A DNA stretch of 64,000 nucleotides from JAFMPW01 sp041743085 (GCA_041743085.1 JBGTNL010000010.1:21226-85225), one strand, 5' to 3'; positions 1-9,724 are shown, numbered from the stretch's first letter. Notes: a model not told the origin generated them from the letters alone. Translations and numbers: made by a program.

Positions 1-513
1 GCCACCCATAAGGAGCATGAAAAAATGCACAGCCTACATCTGGCAGTTGCCCCCACGAAGATGAACGATCGGTTTGAATGGTTCCTGGAAAAGGTCACGG
101 AAATTGGTATCAACGAAATTACACCTATCATATGCGAAAGATCGGAAAGGAAAGTCATAAAGAGGGAACGTATGGAGCGCGTCATTCAATCGGCAATGAA
201 GCAATCATTGAGAACATTCCTGCCCAAATTGAATGAAGCCGTGCCATATTCCGATTTTGTGGCCCGGGAACACAAGGGACTTTTATTCATTGCCCATTGC
301 GAGAATGAGGAAAAAATGGATCTTAAACGCTGTGTAGCTGCCGACCACAATGTAACCATTTTGATAGGGCCGGAAGGAGACTTTGCCCCTTCTGAAATTG
401 ACGAAGCCTACCACAGCGGATTCTTACCGGTATCATTGGGTGATGCCCGTTTAAGAACGGAAACAGCGGCCATAGTGGCCTGTACCATTGTAAACCTTAT
501 CAATAGTGTCTAA
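1..513 (+). CDS. rsmE: 16S rRNA m3U1498 methyltransferase RsmE, 5' end cut by window
   Basis: This is the C-terminal part of RsmE, the SPOUT-fold enzyme that methylates N3 of U1498 in 16S rRNA using S-adenosylmethionine. The reading frame is open from base 1, so the true start lies outside the window. Visible family signatures are the EKVTEIG segment near the left end, the knot motif ILIGPEGDF, and LGDARLRTETA close to the C-terminus, which forms the cofactor-binding trefoil knot. The N-terminal PUA-like domain is largely missing because of the window edge, not because of mutation. The next 250 bases are non-coding and hairpin-rich. Confidence 0.93.
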   Translation, partial: ATHKEHEKMHSLHLAVAPTKMNDRFEWFLEKVTEIGINEITPIICERSERKVIKRERMERVIQSAMKQSLRTFLPKLNEAVPYSDFVAREHKGLLFIAHCENEEKMDLKRCVAADHNVTILIGPEGDFAPSEIDEAYHSGFLPVSLGDARLRTETAAIVACTIVNLINSV

Positions 514-765
514 AAAATTTCAAATCTTAAATCATTTATTAGTGAAACCCCATTTTAACTATCCCGCTTTTTAGAGGGAGCGGTTAAAATGGATGGTTGA
601 ACCAACCCCGCTTTTTCAGTGGGGTCTAGGTTTAATACTTCGACCTTTGGGTCGATTCCTTCTTTTGGGCCCGGTCCCGAGAGCTATCGGGAAGTATTTT
701 GGTAACGAAGTAGCTGGGAAAAAGAACAAGTTGACAACCCAAGGCAGGGTCTTTGGAGATGCCAT
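514..765. repeat. Hairpin-rich intergenic region after rsmE
   Basis: No gene is seen here. A 10-bp perfect inverted repeat (CCATTTTAAC at 550-559, GTTAAAATGG at 583-592) is followed by a CCCC/GGGG hairpin (606-609 with 621-624). A further palindrome, TCCCGA-n6-TCGGGA, lies at 675-692. The last belongs to a palindrome family that recurs elsewhere in the window. The first hairpin could end rsmE transcription, but no clean T-tract follows it. Confidence 0.5.
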
Positions 766-1548
766 TTATACGTTGATCCTTTTTTTCACAGCTCCCGTGA
801 TGTCGTAGGTATATGTCTCTATAAGTACAATCAAGCGAACTGTGTCATCCGGCCTTATGGTTTCCGGGATGGCCACTTTCAGTGTCCCCTGTCCGGTCGA
901 AAGATCCTTTGTGCGCTCTGCTACAACAATATTGCTGTTAACAAGTGTTCTGTTCCTGTTTTCACCTTTTTTGACCGCTGTGGTCCGCTCATCCACTACC
1001 AGTAACGCTTTAACTTTTTTATTTTTTATATCACCGGCAACCTTGTAATTAAAGGTAATATGATCCGCTTCCCTTTTAATCTCCGCTAAATCCACCTTAT
1101 TCATGGACGGCACCTTCTTATAAGCCGCAATTCCCGCATATAATTTGGCAGCATCGGAACCCACGAAGTGTTCCTTCCCGTTAATGACCATTTGGGGGGT
1201 ATAGTTGCTTCTATATTTAAATTTTTGATTGTACAATTGCTGTTTTTTTGCATATTCGGAAGAGCTAAACGGGTCTTCCCAGCCGATATAGTTCCAATAG
1301 TCCACATGGTAGGACAGTGTAAAAATAGTTTCCCCGGATTTTTGTTTAATCTGATTTAAAAGAGCGTCTGCCGCAGGGCAGCTAGAACATCCCTGAGATG
1401 TAAAAAGCTCCAGTACCACTATGGGTTCAAACTTTTCTATCTCTGATGTCAAATCGTTGTTTTCCCCTTCATGTTCCGGGCCGGCCACAAATGCCGTTGC
1501 TCCTGCAAACCCAAAAACTATTGCCGCTATCACTGTTCTTTTCCACAT
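766..1548 (-). CDS. DUF1223 thioredoxin-like secreted/anchored protein
   Basis: 260 aa. An N-terminal hydrophobic segment (residues 4-22) looks like a signal peptide or anchor. It is followed by a DUF1223 domain with a thioredoxin-like start and a CSSC pair at residues 54-57 in the context LFTSQGCSSCPAAD. Family members are predicted extracytoplasmic thiol-redox proteins, but no substrate is known. The gene is divergent from the DUF4159 gene, with only about 40 bp between starts, so the two share a promoter region. The CxxC pair suggests a disulfide function, which is an inference. Confidence 0.85.
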   Translation of the reverse strand: MWKRTVIAAIVFGFAGATAFVAGPEHEGENNDLTSEIEKFEPIVVLELFTSQGCSSCPAADALLNQIKQKSGETIFTLSYHVDYWNYIGWEDPFSSSEYAKKQQLYNQKFKYRSNYTPQMVINGKEHFVGSDAAKLYAGIAAYKKVPSMNKVDLAEIKREADHITFNYKVAGDIKNKKVKALLVVDERTTAVKKGENRNRTLVNSNIVVAERTKDLSTGQGTLKVAIPETIRPDDTVRLIVLIETYTYDITGAVKKRINV

Positions 1549-1589
1549 GATTATTAGTACATTTGAATTTAGTATTGAGTCGAAATATT

Positions 1590-2231
1590 ATGAAACAACT
1601 TACCCTTCTGGTACTTTTTTTTTGCGCTGTTTCGGCGGAAGCTCAGGAAATTGCCATTTTAAAATACAATGGCGGAGGCGATTGGTATTCCAATCCTACA
1701 GCTTTGCCAAATCTCATACGATTCTGCAACGATAATATAGACACGGAAATAGACCCAAAACCTCAAACCGTGGAAGTAGGAAGCCCAACCATCTTCCAAT
1801 ATCCTTTCTTACATATGACCGGGCATGGAAACATATTCTTTTCCAGTGAAGAAGCCGAGAATCTCAGAACATATTTGCTTTCGGGCGGATTTCTGCATGT
1901 GGACGACAACTACGGAATGGAACCCTATTTGAGGAAAGAGTTGGTAAAAGTATTCCCCGATAAGGAACTTGTTGAACTGAGCGCAGACCATCCGATATTC
2001 GGGCAACGCTATGAATTCCCCGGCGGTTTGCCTAAAATTCATGAACATGACGGGAAAAGGCCTCAGGCCTTTGGAATATTTCACGATAACAGGCTCCTGC
2101 TGTTATTTACATTTGAAACCGACCTTGGGGACGGTTGGGAGGATGCAGAAGTACACAATGATCCGGAAGAAGTAAGAAAGAAGGCACTTCAAATGGGAGC
2201 GAACATTATTCAGTATGCTTTCAGAAATTAA
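1590..2231 (+). CDS. DUF4159 domain protein, secreted
   Basis: 213 aa from the internal ATG at 1590. That start is chosen because it begins directly with a signal peptide (KQLTLLVLFFCAVSAEAQ), while the upstream ATG at 1563 would add nine unrelated residues. The rest matches DUF4159: the NGGGDWYSNP segment, FLHVDDNYG in the middle, and a conserved HDNRLLLLF stretch. The fold resembles a glutamine-amidotransferase-like Rossmann domain in family descriptions, but no activity is established. It lies 3 bp before the AI-2E permease gene, so the two are probably co-transcribed. Confidence 0.85.
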   Translation: MKQLTLLVLFFCAVSAEAQEIAILKYNGGGDWYSNPTALPNLIRFCNDNIDTEIDPKPQTVEVGSPTIFQYPFLHMTGHGNIFFSSEEAENLRTYLLSGGFLHVDDNYGMEPYLRKELVKVFPDKELVELSADHPIFGQRYEFPGGLPKIHEHDGKRPQAFGIFHDNRLLLLFTFETDLGDGWEDAEVHNDPEEVRKKALQMGANIIQYAFRN

Positions 2232-2234
2232 AAA

Positions 2235-3335
2235 ATGACGGCAAAAATTATTTCTCGGGGTATTCTCCGCGCCGTGGGAATTATTGTGGGGGTAGCACTG
2301 CTCTTATATTTTCTCTATGAAGCACGGTCGGTTATAGCTTACCTCGCCATCGCTGCCGTTATTGCGCTTCTGGGCAGACCCATGGTATTCTTTCTTAGAA
2401 GAAGGCTCCGGTTTCCCAATATTATAGCCGTGGTAGTTACCATGCTGCTCATGTTAAGCCTCATTTTGGGCATTATTGCCTTATTTGTTCCTCTACTGAC
2501 AGAACAGGGTAAAAATCTTTCTTTACTGGACATAGATGAACTGCAAAAAAACCTAAATGAACTTTATTGGGAAATATCCCATTTTTTCAGTGCACCCCCG
2601 GAAATGGTAAACGAAATAATTCAGGAAACCGATCTCGAGAAAAATATGTTAGAAGGTTACAATGTGGGTTTTATACCCAATTTTCTAAACTCCTTTCTCA
2701 GCGTGTTAAGTACATTTAGCATAGGATTGTTTTCCGTATTATTTATTTCCTTTTTCTTTCTTAAAGACAAACAACTACTTAAACGTGGTCTGTCAATGCT
2801 CGTACCTAAGAACAGGGAAATCGGAATGGTCAATTCCATTAACAAAATCAACAACCTCTTATCCCGTTATTTTTTAGGGCTATTATTCCAGATTTTTGTG
2901 TTATTCTCAATTTATACGGTGGTTTTGCTTGTGGTGGGAATAGAAAATGCCGTTGTAATAGCCTTCTTATGTGCTTTATTCAATATCATTCCCTATGTGG
3001 GACCCATCATTGGAGGAATTATTATGATTGTACTAACGATGACAAGCAACCTTGGTGCCGATTTCAGTGCTGTAACACTTCCGAAGGCCGGTTATGTACT
3101 CATAGGGTTGCTCATTGGGCAACTGGTGGATAACTTCTTTTCACAACCAATTATTTATTCCAATAGCGTGAAGTCGCACCCCCTGGAGATCTTTCTCATA
3201 ATTATCATCGCCGGCTTGCTTTTTGGTGTAGTGGGAATGATCGTTGCCGTACCCGGATATACTGCGATCAAAGTAATTTTAAAGGAGTTTTTAGCCGAAA
3301 ATAGGATCGTAAAAAATTTGACTAAAAATTTATAG
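2235..3335 (+). CDS. AI-2E family transporter (UPF0118 permease)
   Basis: 366 aa polytopic inner-membrane protein with about eight hydrophobic segments. The pattern is typical of the AI-2E exporter/permease family: an N-terminal pair of helices, a soluble loop around residues 95-150, and C-terminal helices with the conserved NIIPYVGPIIGG motif at about residues 250-262. Family members export autoinducer-2 or act as Na+/H+ antiporters, and the substrate cannot be told from sequence. It starts 3 bp after the DUF4159 stop and is followed after 7 bp by the methyltransferase gene, so it sits in the middle of a three-gene operon. Confidence 0.88.
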   Translation: MTAKIISRGILRAVGIIVGVALLLYFLYEARSVIAYLAIAAVIALLGRPMVFFLRRRLRFPNIIAVVVTMLLMLSLILGIIALFVPLLTEQGKNLSLLDIDELQKNLNELYWEISHFFSAPPEMVNEIIQETDLEKNMLEGYNVGFIPNFLNSFLSVLSTFSIGLFSVLFISFFFLKDKQLLKRGLSMLVPKNREIGMVNSINKINNLLSRYFLGLLFQIFVLFSIYTVVLLVVGIENAVVIAFLCALFNIIPYVGPIIGGIIMIVLTMTSNLGADFSAVTLPKAGYVLIGLLIGQLVDNFFSQPIIYSNSVKSHPLEIFLIIIIAGLLFGVVGMIVAVPGYTAIKVILKEFLAENRIVKNLTKNL

Positions 3336-3342
3336 TTAAACA

Positions 3343-4524
3343 TTGAATAAAGAAGTATTAAATACTGGTATACAACATTTTATAAATAAAAACCTAGATA
3401 CTGACATTGTGTCAGTTTTACTTAAAAAAAGCCCCTTTGAGGGAATCTCGCCCCAGCAACTCGCCCAGCAGATTGAATCGAAAAAAAAGTGCAAAAATAA
3501 GTTACCAACGTGGTTCCGAACTCCCAAAATTTACTACCCGAAAAAACTTAGTGTCGAACAGGCTTCTTCAGAAGTTACCGCAAATTATAAAGCTGAAATT
3601 ACAGGTGGAAAATCGCTTCTCGATCTTGCAGGAGGCTTTGGAGTAGACACCTATTTTTTTAGCAGGAAAATAGAAAAGGTGCTGTATTGTGAAATTGTAA
3701 AAGAACTATCTGAAATCGCCGCTTACAACTTTAAACTATTAAATGCATTAAATATCAAGGTCCATAATGCCGACGGAATTACCTTTTTACAGCATTCAGA
3801 TACTAATTTCAGTTGGATATATATTGATCCGTCAAGACGAAACAACGGCAAAATAAAAGCTTTCAAGCTTGCCGATTGTCTGCCCAACATACCGCAGCAT
3901 CTGGCTTTACTGCTGGCAAGATCAGAAAATATGCTTATCAAAACCTCCCCCCTCCTCGATCTTTCCATAGGGCTAAGGGAGCTTCGGTTTGTGAGGGAAA
4001 TTCATGTAGTAGCGGTGGATAATGAGGTGAAGGAACTGCTCTGGGTTTTAAGGGAAGGCGGTAGTGAAGAAGTGCATATAAAGACCATTAATCTTGGCAC
4101 TTCAGGCGACGAGACCTTCGATTTTTATTTTGCCGAAGAAAAAAAAGCTGTATCCAGCTTCGCTGAGCCGTTAGAATATCTGTTTGAACCCAATGCGGCG
4201 ATCATGAAGTCGGGCGCATTCAAATCCATAGGAAATCTTTTTTCACTTCAAAAACTTCATGAACATACTCATTTATACACCTCGGATGAATTGATCGAAT
4301 TTCCCGGAAGGCGGTTTAAAATAATTCAAAATCTTCCCTACAATAAAAAGTTGATAAAGGCTATGGCAATTGCTAAGGCTAACATAACAACGCGAAATTT
4401 TCCCGAGAGTGTAGCCGCTATCAGAAAAAAGTTTAAAATTGGTGAAGGAGGCCGGGAATACCTGTTCTTTTTTACGGACATACACGATGCATTTAGGGTA
4501 GTGCGTTGTATAAAGGCCCCATAA
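3343..4524 (+). CDS. THUMP-like class I SAM-dependent methyltransferase
   Basis: 393 aa from a TTG start at 3343. No ATG exists near the family's expected N-terminus, and the TTG lies 7 bp after the previous stop. A SAM-binding motif I is visible as LLDLAGGFGVDTYFFS (about residue 85), and IYIDPSRR follows at the position of the catalytic motif. The C-terminal third matches the THUMP-like domain of this Bacteroidota family. The protein probably modifies RNA; no specific target is known. It is the last gene of the DUF4159 / AI-2E / methyltransferase operon. Confidence 0.85.
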   Translation: MNKEVLNTGIQHFINKNLDTDIVSVLLKKSPFEGISPQQLAQQIESKKKCKNKLPTWFRTPKIYYPKKLSVEQASSEVTANYKAEITGGKSLLDLAGGFGVDTYFFSRKIEKVLYCEIVKELSEIAAYNFKLLNALNIKVHNADGITFLQHSDTNFSWIYIDPSRRNNGKIKAFKLADCLPNIPQHLALLLARSENMLIKTSPLLDLSIGLRELRFVREIHVVAVDNEVKELLWVLREGGSEEVHIKTINLGTSGDETFDFYFAEEKKAVSSFAEPLEYLFEPNAAIMKSGAFKSIGNLFSLQKLHEHTHLYTSDELIEFPGRRFKIIQNLPYNKKLIKAMAIAKANITTRNFPESVAAIRKKFKIGEGGREYLFFFTDIHDAFRVVRCIKAP

Positions 4525-4583
4525 ATAGATTTTATCGCTATATTAGAAGCACAATTTTCATCAAACTAAACAGAGTATGGGCT

Positions 4584-5960
4584 ATGGAAGGCAAGAACTT
4601 TAATATTAACCGAAGAAATTTTCTAAGAGGCGCAACCGCGGCAGCAGTACTTTCCTCCTTTGGAATGTACGGTTTTGAGATCATGAACAGGGACAAACCG
4701 TGGCGCGTTGGCCTTATCGGTACCGGATGGTACGGCACCAGCGATTTATTTAAGCTCATTCAGGTAGCCAATGTAGAGGTTATCTCACTTTGTGATGTCG
4801 ACAGTCGTTTTCTAGATGAAGCCGCCACATTGGTGTCCCAAAGACAGAAATCAGGGAAAAAGCCCAGGCTGTATTCAGATTATCGTAAAATGTTAGCCGA
4901 AGGGGACCTTGAAATTGTGCTCATTGGCACTCCGGATCATTGGCATGCCCTACAGACCATAGCGGCCCTGAAAGCAGGAGCGCATGTATACGTACAAAAA
5001 CCGATCAGCAAGGATGTCATGGAAGGAGAAGCTATGGTAGCCGCAGCCCGGAAGTATGACCGAACGGTACAGGTAGGTACGCAGCGGAAGAGCACACCTC
5101 ATCTTATCCATGCCAAAAAGAATATTGTGGATGCCGGCTTGTTAGGAAAGGTTTCCCATGTGGAAATGTGCTGTTATTTTCACATGAGAGCCATTGATAA
5201 CCCGCCCTTGCAGGAAGTACCCGAGTTCCTGGACTACGAGATGTGGACAGGGCCCGCTCCGCTCAGGCCTTATGACGGACTTCCGCACCGCAGATGGTGG
5301 CGTACATTTATGGAGTACGGCAATGGGATCATGGGCGACATGTGTGTCCATATGTTCGATACCGTTCGTTGGATGCTTAAACTGGGTTGGCCAAAGCGCA
5401 TTAGTTCTCAAGGCGGAATTTATGTGCAAAAAGACGGAAAGTCTAATATATCGGATACGCAAAGCGCTGTTTTTGAATTTGATGAGCTTAATTGTGTATG
5501 GCAACACCGTACATGGGGTACCCCTGCCGATCCTGGGTACCCATGGTCCTTCAAACTATATGGGGAAAAAGGAACACTGTCTGGAAGTACCATGAAATAC
5601 GATTTTGTCCCCTACGGTGACGGGGAACCCATTCATATGGATGTAGTCTATGAAAAAGAAAAATATCCCGAAGATCTTATTGAAAAGGACAATGAGTTAA
5701 ATGCAGCCCCCGCAACCAGATTACACATGCTCGATTTTCTCGCCGCTATCGACAAAGGCACAAAACCTGTAGCGGATATCCTTGAGGGTCATATTTCCTC
5801 GGCTAGCTGCATCCTGGCGAATTTATCTATGGAGGCGGAACGACCATTGATCTATAATCCTGAAAAGAGAATTGTTGTGGATGATCCGGAGATAACAGAT
5901 CGATTGCAAAAAGCATACAGGGCTCCCTGGGAACATCCACACCCGGATCAATTTAAATGA
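4584..5960 (+). CDS. Gfo/Idh/MocA family oxidoreductase with Tat signal
   Basis: 458 aa from ATG 4584. This start puts a twin-arginine signal (RRNFLRG at residues 10-16 plus a hydrophobic stretch) at the N-terminus, so the enzyme is probably exported folded. A Rossmann motif GLIGTGWYG follows, then the family EKP-type motif in the form YVQKPIS, and a C-terminal GFO_IDH_MocA domain. These enzymes oxidise or reduce sugars and inositols, often with tightly bound NAD(P). The neighbours (esterase, DUF5060 glycosidase, GH130) support a role in breakdown of an exotic polysaccharide. The substrate is unknown. Confidence 0.9.
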   Translation: MEGKNFNINRRNFLRGATAAAVLSSFGMYGFEIMNRDKPWRVGLIGTGWYGTSDLFKLIQVANVEVISLCDVDSRFLDEAATLVSQRQKSGKKPRLYSDYRKMLAEGDLEIVLIGTPDHWHALQTIAALKAGAHVYVQKPISKDVMEGEAMVAAARKYDRTVQVGTQRKSTPHLIHAKKNIVDAGLLGKVSHVEMCCYFHMRAIDNPPLQEVPEFLDYEMWTGPAPLRPYDGLPHRRWWRTFMEYGNGIMGDMCVHMFDTVRWMLKLGWPKRISSQGGIYVQKDGKSNISDTQSAVFEFDELNCVWQHRTWGTPADPGYPWSFKLYGEKGTLSGSTMKYDFVPYGDGEPIHMDVVYEKEKYPEDLIEKDNELNAAPATRLHMLDFLAAIDKGTKPVADILEGHISSASCILANLSMEAERPLIYNPEKRIVVDDPEITDRLQKAYRAPWEHPHPDQFK

Positions 5961-6086
5961 TGCTATAAGCAGATGTACGTCTTGAATACTACCTTCCAGA
6001 TGGGCACAACTTGTGGTCAAAAGTTCTTGTAGGGCCGTCAGATGATTTAAAATAATCTCAAACCTCCTTAGCCGGGAGCTTTTAAT

Positions 6087-7001
6087 TTATTCCAATTGTT
6101 CAACCCATTCTATAAGTCGATCTGTCCAACCCCTGAGATAAGGGTCGCCGGTCGCCAGTGAGAAGCCGTGCCCGCCCTTTGGATAGATATGAAGGGCGGC
6201 AGGGATATTATGGTTTCTTAAAGCCTGGAAGAACAATAAACTATTATCCGGAAGTACCCCGGCGTCATCTGCTGCATGGAATAAAATAGTGGGTGGTGTA
6301 TCATCGGTGACCTGCAGTTCATTAGAATAATGCTTCACCATTTCCGGGCCGGGATCCTCCCCCAACAGTGCTTTTTTGGAACCCGAGTGCATAACCGTTT
6401 CGGAAAAGGATATAACAGGGTATACCAGGGCCATGAAATCCGGGCGGGCGCTAACAGTATCTATACTATCCTGCTTTTCATATACCTTCTCGTTAAAATG
6501 GGTTCCCAGGGTTGAAGCCAAATGGCCGCCTGCCGAAAATCCCATTATGCCGATTTTATTTGGGTCAATATGCCACTCATGAGCTTTATTTCTAACCATT
6601 CGTATGGCCCGTTGGGCGTCGATCAGGGGAACTTTATCTTTTTCAACTAATGACTCCGAAGCAGGAAGGCGGTACTTTACCACAATTCCGGCTATCCCTT
6701 TAGAATTCAATAGCTTAGCAATATCTGTCCCTTCCCAATCATAGGCCAGGATGCGATAACCGCCACCCGGAAAGATAAGCATGGCTTTCCCCGTAGCATT
6801 GGCTTTGGCAGGAAGGTATACTTCAATCGTCGGTTCCTGCACCTTACTTATCCTCAGGATATCATTATACTCCCGGACTTCCTTTTCATCCGATGCTATG
6901 CGGTTGGGGATATCTCCCGGCCATAAAGGAAGAATAGTATCCTGTGCTAAAAGGATTTTCCCGAATAGCAGTATCCCTACAAATAAATTTTTTCTGGTCA
7001 T
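6087..7001 (-). CDS. Secreted alpha/beta hydrolase, acetyl-esterase type
   Basis: 304 aa with a signal peptide (residues 1-19, ending LLAQD). It has the alpha/beta-hydrolase fold of BD-FAE/acetylxylan-esterase-like enzymes: an oxyanion motif FPGGGY at about residue 76, nucleophile elbow GFSAGGH at about residue 153, a candidate Asp in HAADD, and the catalytic His in GGHGF near the C-terminus. It probably removes acetyl or other acyl groups from polysaccharide side chains in the periplasm. It is transcribed toward the oxidoreductase gene, and the VanX-like and glycosidase genes upstream share its strand. Confidence 0.87.
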   Translation of the reverse strand: MTRKNLFVGILLFGKILLAQDTILPLWPGDIPNRIASDEKEVREYNDILRISKVQEPTIEVYLPAKANATGKAMLIFPGGGYRILAYDWEGTDIAKLLNSKGIAGIVVKYRLPASESLVEKDKVPLIDAQRAIRMVRNKAHEWHIDPNKIGIMGFSAGGHLASTLGTHFNEKVYEKQDSIDTVSARPDFMALVYPVISFSETVMHSGSKKALLGEDPGPEMVKHYSNELQVTDDTPPTILFHAADDAGVLPDNSLLFFQALRNHNIPAALHIYPKGGHGFSLATGDPYLRGWTDRLIEWVEQLE

Positions 7002-7111
7002 TAGTAACGATTCTCTCTAAAAAAACGTGTGGCATTGATACCAAAGCCTAAGCAAATATGTCAAAAATACCTCTGAATGTAGGCATTTTCAGATTAATAA
7101 ATTTGGTCCGC

Positions 7112-7828
7112 TTATTTGCAGTCCCATTGAAAGTCGGCTATTTTGTCATTAGAGGCGGAAGAGAGGTTATAATGCCACCATTCCGTTCTTATGGACCAAA
7201 ATTTATGCTTTTCCATAGTTTCTTTTAAAATCCTGCGATTTTTTAATACTTCTGCCGGTAGATCCAGATTATCACGATACGCCCTTTTTCCGAAAAAATC
7301 AAAATCGGTTCCCATATCCAGTTCTTCTCCCTTGAGGGTAACAAGTGTAATGTCCACGGCACCTCCCTTGTTATGGATAGAGCCCTTTACTGGGTTTGCA
7401 ACATATTGGGGATTAGGTACAATTTTCCACATTTTGTACTGTACCGAATTAGGACGATAACAATCAAAAAATTTAATTCTGTAGCCTTTATTTATCAAAT
7501 CCTTATTAGCGGCGATAAGCGCTCTGGCAGTTTTAACCCGTGTATAACATTCGGGACATTCATAGACCTTGGCTTTAAGGAAGTTATCCGTGGTGGCATA
7601 TCGCAAGTCGTACACAAAATCGTCGCTATAATCGGCAAGGCGGACAAAAGTTGTATCCGCCAGGTTGTCCAAAGTTTTTAATTCATGGCCGGAACCCGCC
7701 GGGGGCCCGGGAGTAACTTCCTCAGTTATATTAGTGTCCTTTGCCGGTGATGTTGCATTTGTCCCGGATTGATACCGCTTACACCCTGCAGCCAGAAAGA
7801 CCGCTATGATAACTATTTTGTATTTCAT
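7112..7828 (-). CDS. D-Ala-D-Ala dipeptidase-like lipoprotein (M15D, VanX/DdpX family)
   Basis: 238 aa with a lipoprotein signal (hydrophobic stretch then AAGC at residues 13-16). Both VanX-family zinc motifs are present: SIHNKGGAVDIT (SxHxxGxAxD) and EWWHYN, which supply His, Asp and His ligands and the catalytic Glu. The enzyme hydrolyses D-alanyl-D-alanine dipeptide. In a species without van genes around it, the likely role is recycling of peptidoglycan fragments in the periplasm. No vanH/vanA/vanR/vanS partners are seen, so it is not a resistance cassette. It lies 33 bp after the DUF5060 glycosidase gene. Confidence 0.9.
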   Translation of the reverse strand: MKYKIVIIAVFLAAGCKRYQSGTNATSPAKDTNITEEVTPGPPAGSGHELKTLDNLADTTFVRLADYSDDFVYDLRYATTDNFLKAKVYECPECYTRVKTARALIAANKDLINKGYRIKFFDCYRPNSVQYKMWKIVPNPQYVANPVKGSIHNKGGAVDITLVTLKGEELDMGTDFDFFGKRAYRDNLDLPAEVLKNRRILKETMEKHKFWSIRTEWWHYNLSSASNDKIADFQWDCK

Positions 7829-7861
7829 TCTAAATTAATAATGAATACATCAAAATTATGT

Positions 7862-9724
7862 TCATTCTTTTCTAATTATAACTATGACCCAGTCCTTATT
7901 CTTTGCGCCGCCATAGGAAGAAAGTAAAACGCTGTTCGCCTTGGTAATTTTCCATCCCTGATTTGGGGTGTCCAGAAGCATTCCCCCTTCGAGCGGATCG
8001 TAAAAAGCGATGGCATAGTTGCCATCTCCGATCTCCAGTTCCGTGGTTTGATTTTTGGGCAGATAAACCGCGTAAATCTCTCCTTTTTTTGCAAAACAAT
8101 AGACCCTGGAGTTACTCAATAATTCATCGTGGTTCGTCATTTCGTCAAAGGGCAAATGGTTTATGAAAAACTGGCGTGCATTGCTGCTTATCTTCCACCA
8201 ATTCTCCCTGGCCCTCAGATCTTCCGCTGCCAGATCATTGTTGGGCATGTCGTTCGCGCCAAAATACCAGGAGGTTCCTGCGGCACCGCCCATATAGGCT
8301 CCCCAAAGGCTTGTTCTCATAACCATGCCGTGATTATTATTTTCAGCCATATCCGCCGTTACCCCTATTTCCCAATGACCAATTTCATCAACGTTAACAA
8401 CCCAGGGCCTTTTGTTTTCCGTGGATAGCTTACGCCATTTCAACACCTCCCGATGTACTTCGGTAGTATCGAACATTTGCAGGGAAGGAATTTCAAAATT
8501 TTTATACCCAAGCAAAGGTGTCAGCGTCTCCTTAATGGGATCCATGGGCCGGCCCTCCACACTTTTTCCGGTAACCCGAATATGATTATGAACGGCAATG
8601 GGATGATCATACGGGTCTATACCTCGGATAAAAGAAGCATAACTTTTTAATTGTTCCGAAGTCCTGTTGGTCTCTTCTCCCAAATTCCAGACAATCCCGG
8701 GATGGTGCCCAAAACGGGCAATTAATTCCTTATAGTAGAGTTTGCGCTCCAATCCCAATACTCCCTGATTAAGGAGGGTATCATTTTCGGTTTCCTGGGT
8801 AAACACGTTCAAAGCAATTCCTTTCCCAGCCATGTGCCTGAATACAATTTCCCACTGCTCCAGTTTACTGATATCAAATCTCGTATACTCGTCGGGTCCG
8901 GTCCACGGCCATACATCATCCCCGTCGCCGTGGACGTTCATACTCATAAAATACAGACTGTTCATTCCCATGGAAGCCATGTAGTTAACGGCGCCGATAA
9001 TGGCTTTTCCCTTTCCGTTCTGCCAGTTTGGGTCACCTTCGTTCCAGTCCTTAACATGGGCACTGTATTCATGCAATCCATTATTCAGGGAAGGGGTTTG
9101 TGCGCCTCCGTTATCAAAGGTTCCATCGAATTCAAAATAACCCAGAAAGTTCTCAGGGCTGCCCACTCCGTTTTTTAGAAACGCTTTTCCCGTTTCGCTC
9201 TCATATAAATAGTGTTTGCCCATATATGCTAGTTTTCCCGTACCATAAAGTCCGCCAGCCGTAGAATCGACCGCTGCTACTTCAAAATTTCCGGTGACCT
9301 CCCACTGATCCCGGGATCTCGGGGGAATATCGAATTGGGTGACGGCAATGTTTTTGCCATTGAGCAAATAAGCATCAAAATTCCAAATACCTGTTCTATT
9401 CGGCGAAAACCTGACCTGCCATTTATTTCCGGAGATGGCTCCTGTGTTGGCGGCATCCCCGTCAGCAGCAAAATAACCGGGTACCTTATAATTTTCATCG
9501 CCATTATTGAAATTAACCAGCAGGCTATAGTCCAAAAAAGGATTTATGGAGTCGGTTTCGGAAGTTTCCGGACCCTCGAATGTCAGCGTAACAGGCTGCC
9601 ATTTTTTTAGCGTGCCTTCAAGCAGGTACCCCTTTTCCTTAATGTCTTCCTTACATGCCACAAGAGTTGAAATGAGAAGAAGATAACACAGCAGGGAAAA
9701 TGCCTTTTGCTGGTTTGGATGCAT
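7862..9724 (-). CDS. DUF5060 / TIM-barrel glycoside hydrolase lipoprotein with collagen-binding-like C-terminus
   Basis: 620 aa lipoprotein (signal then LVAC at residues 21-24). Residues of about 38-120 form a DUF5060 beta-sandwich, the middle is a TIM-barrel glycosidase-like domain (NLGEE and VDEIG segments are candidate acid sites), and the last 90 residues look like the putative collagen-binding domain often fused to such enzymes. Relatives include GH140-like and GH5-like hydrolases. The exact linkage is not predictable. It is probably outer-membrane anchored and works with the neighbouring esterase and the divergently encoded GH130. Confidence 0.83.
   Translation of the reverse strand: MHPNQQKAFSLLCYLLLISTLVACKEDIKEKGYLLEGTLKKWQPVTLTFEGPETSETDSINPFLDYSLLVNFNNGDENYKVPGYFAADGDAANTGAISGNKWQVRFSPNRTGIWNFDAYLLNGKNIAVTQFDIPPRSRDQWEVTGNFEVAAVDSTAGGLYGTGKLAYMGKHYLYESETGKAFLKNGVGSPENFLGYFEFDGTFDNGGAQTPSLNNGLHEYSAHVKDWNEGDPNWQNGKGKAIIGAVNYMASMGMNSLYFMSMNVHGDGDDVWPWTGPDEYTRFDISKLEQWEIVFRHMAGKGIALNVFTQETENDTLLNQGVLGLERKLYYKELIARFGHHPGIVWNLGEETNRTSEQLKSYASFIRGIDPYDHPIAVHNHIRVTGKSVEGRPMDPIKETLTPLLGYKNFEIPSLQMFDTTEVHREVLKWRKLSTENKRPWVVNVDEIGHWEIGVTADMAENNNHGMVMRTSLWGAYMGGAAGTSWYFGANDMPNNDLAAEDLRARENWWKISSNARQFFINHLPFDEMTNHDELLSNSRVYCFAKKGEIYAVYLPKNQTTELEIGDGNYAIAFYDPLEGGMLLDTPNQGWKITKANSVLLSSYGGAKNKDWVIVIIRKE

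Noticed and set aside
593..808. 71-codon plus-strand ORF after rsmE
   Set aside because: It runs through the hairpin-rich non-coding region and into the opposite-strand DUF1223 gene; composition is not protein-like.
7112..7828. Vancomycin-resistance gene
   Set aside because: No vanA/B ligase, vanH dehydrogenase or vanR/S pair nearby; VanX-like dipeptidases are common in cell-wall recycling.
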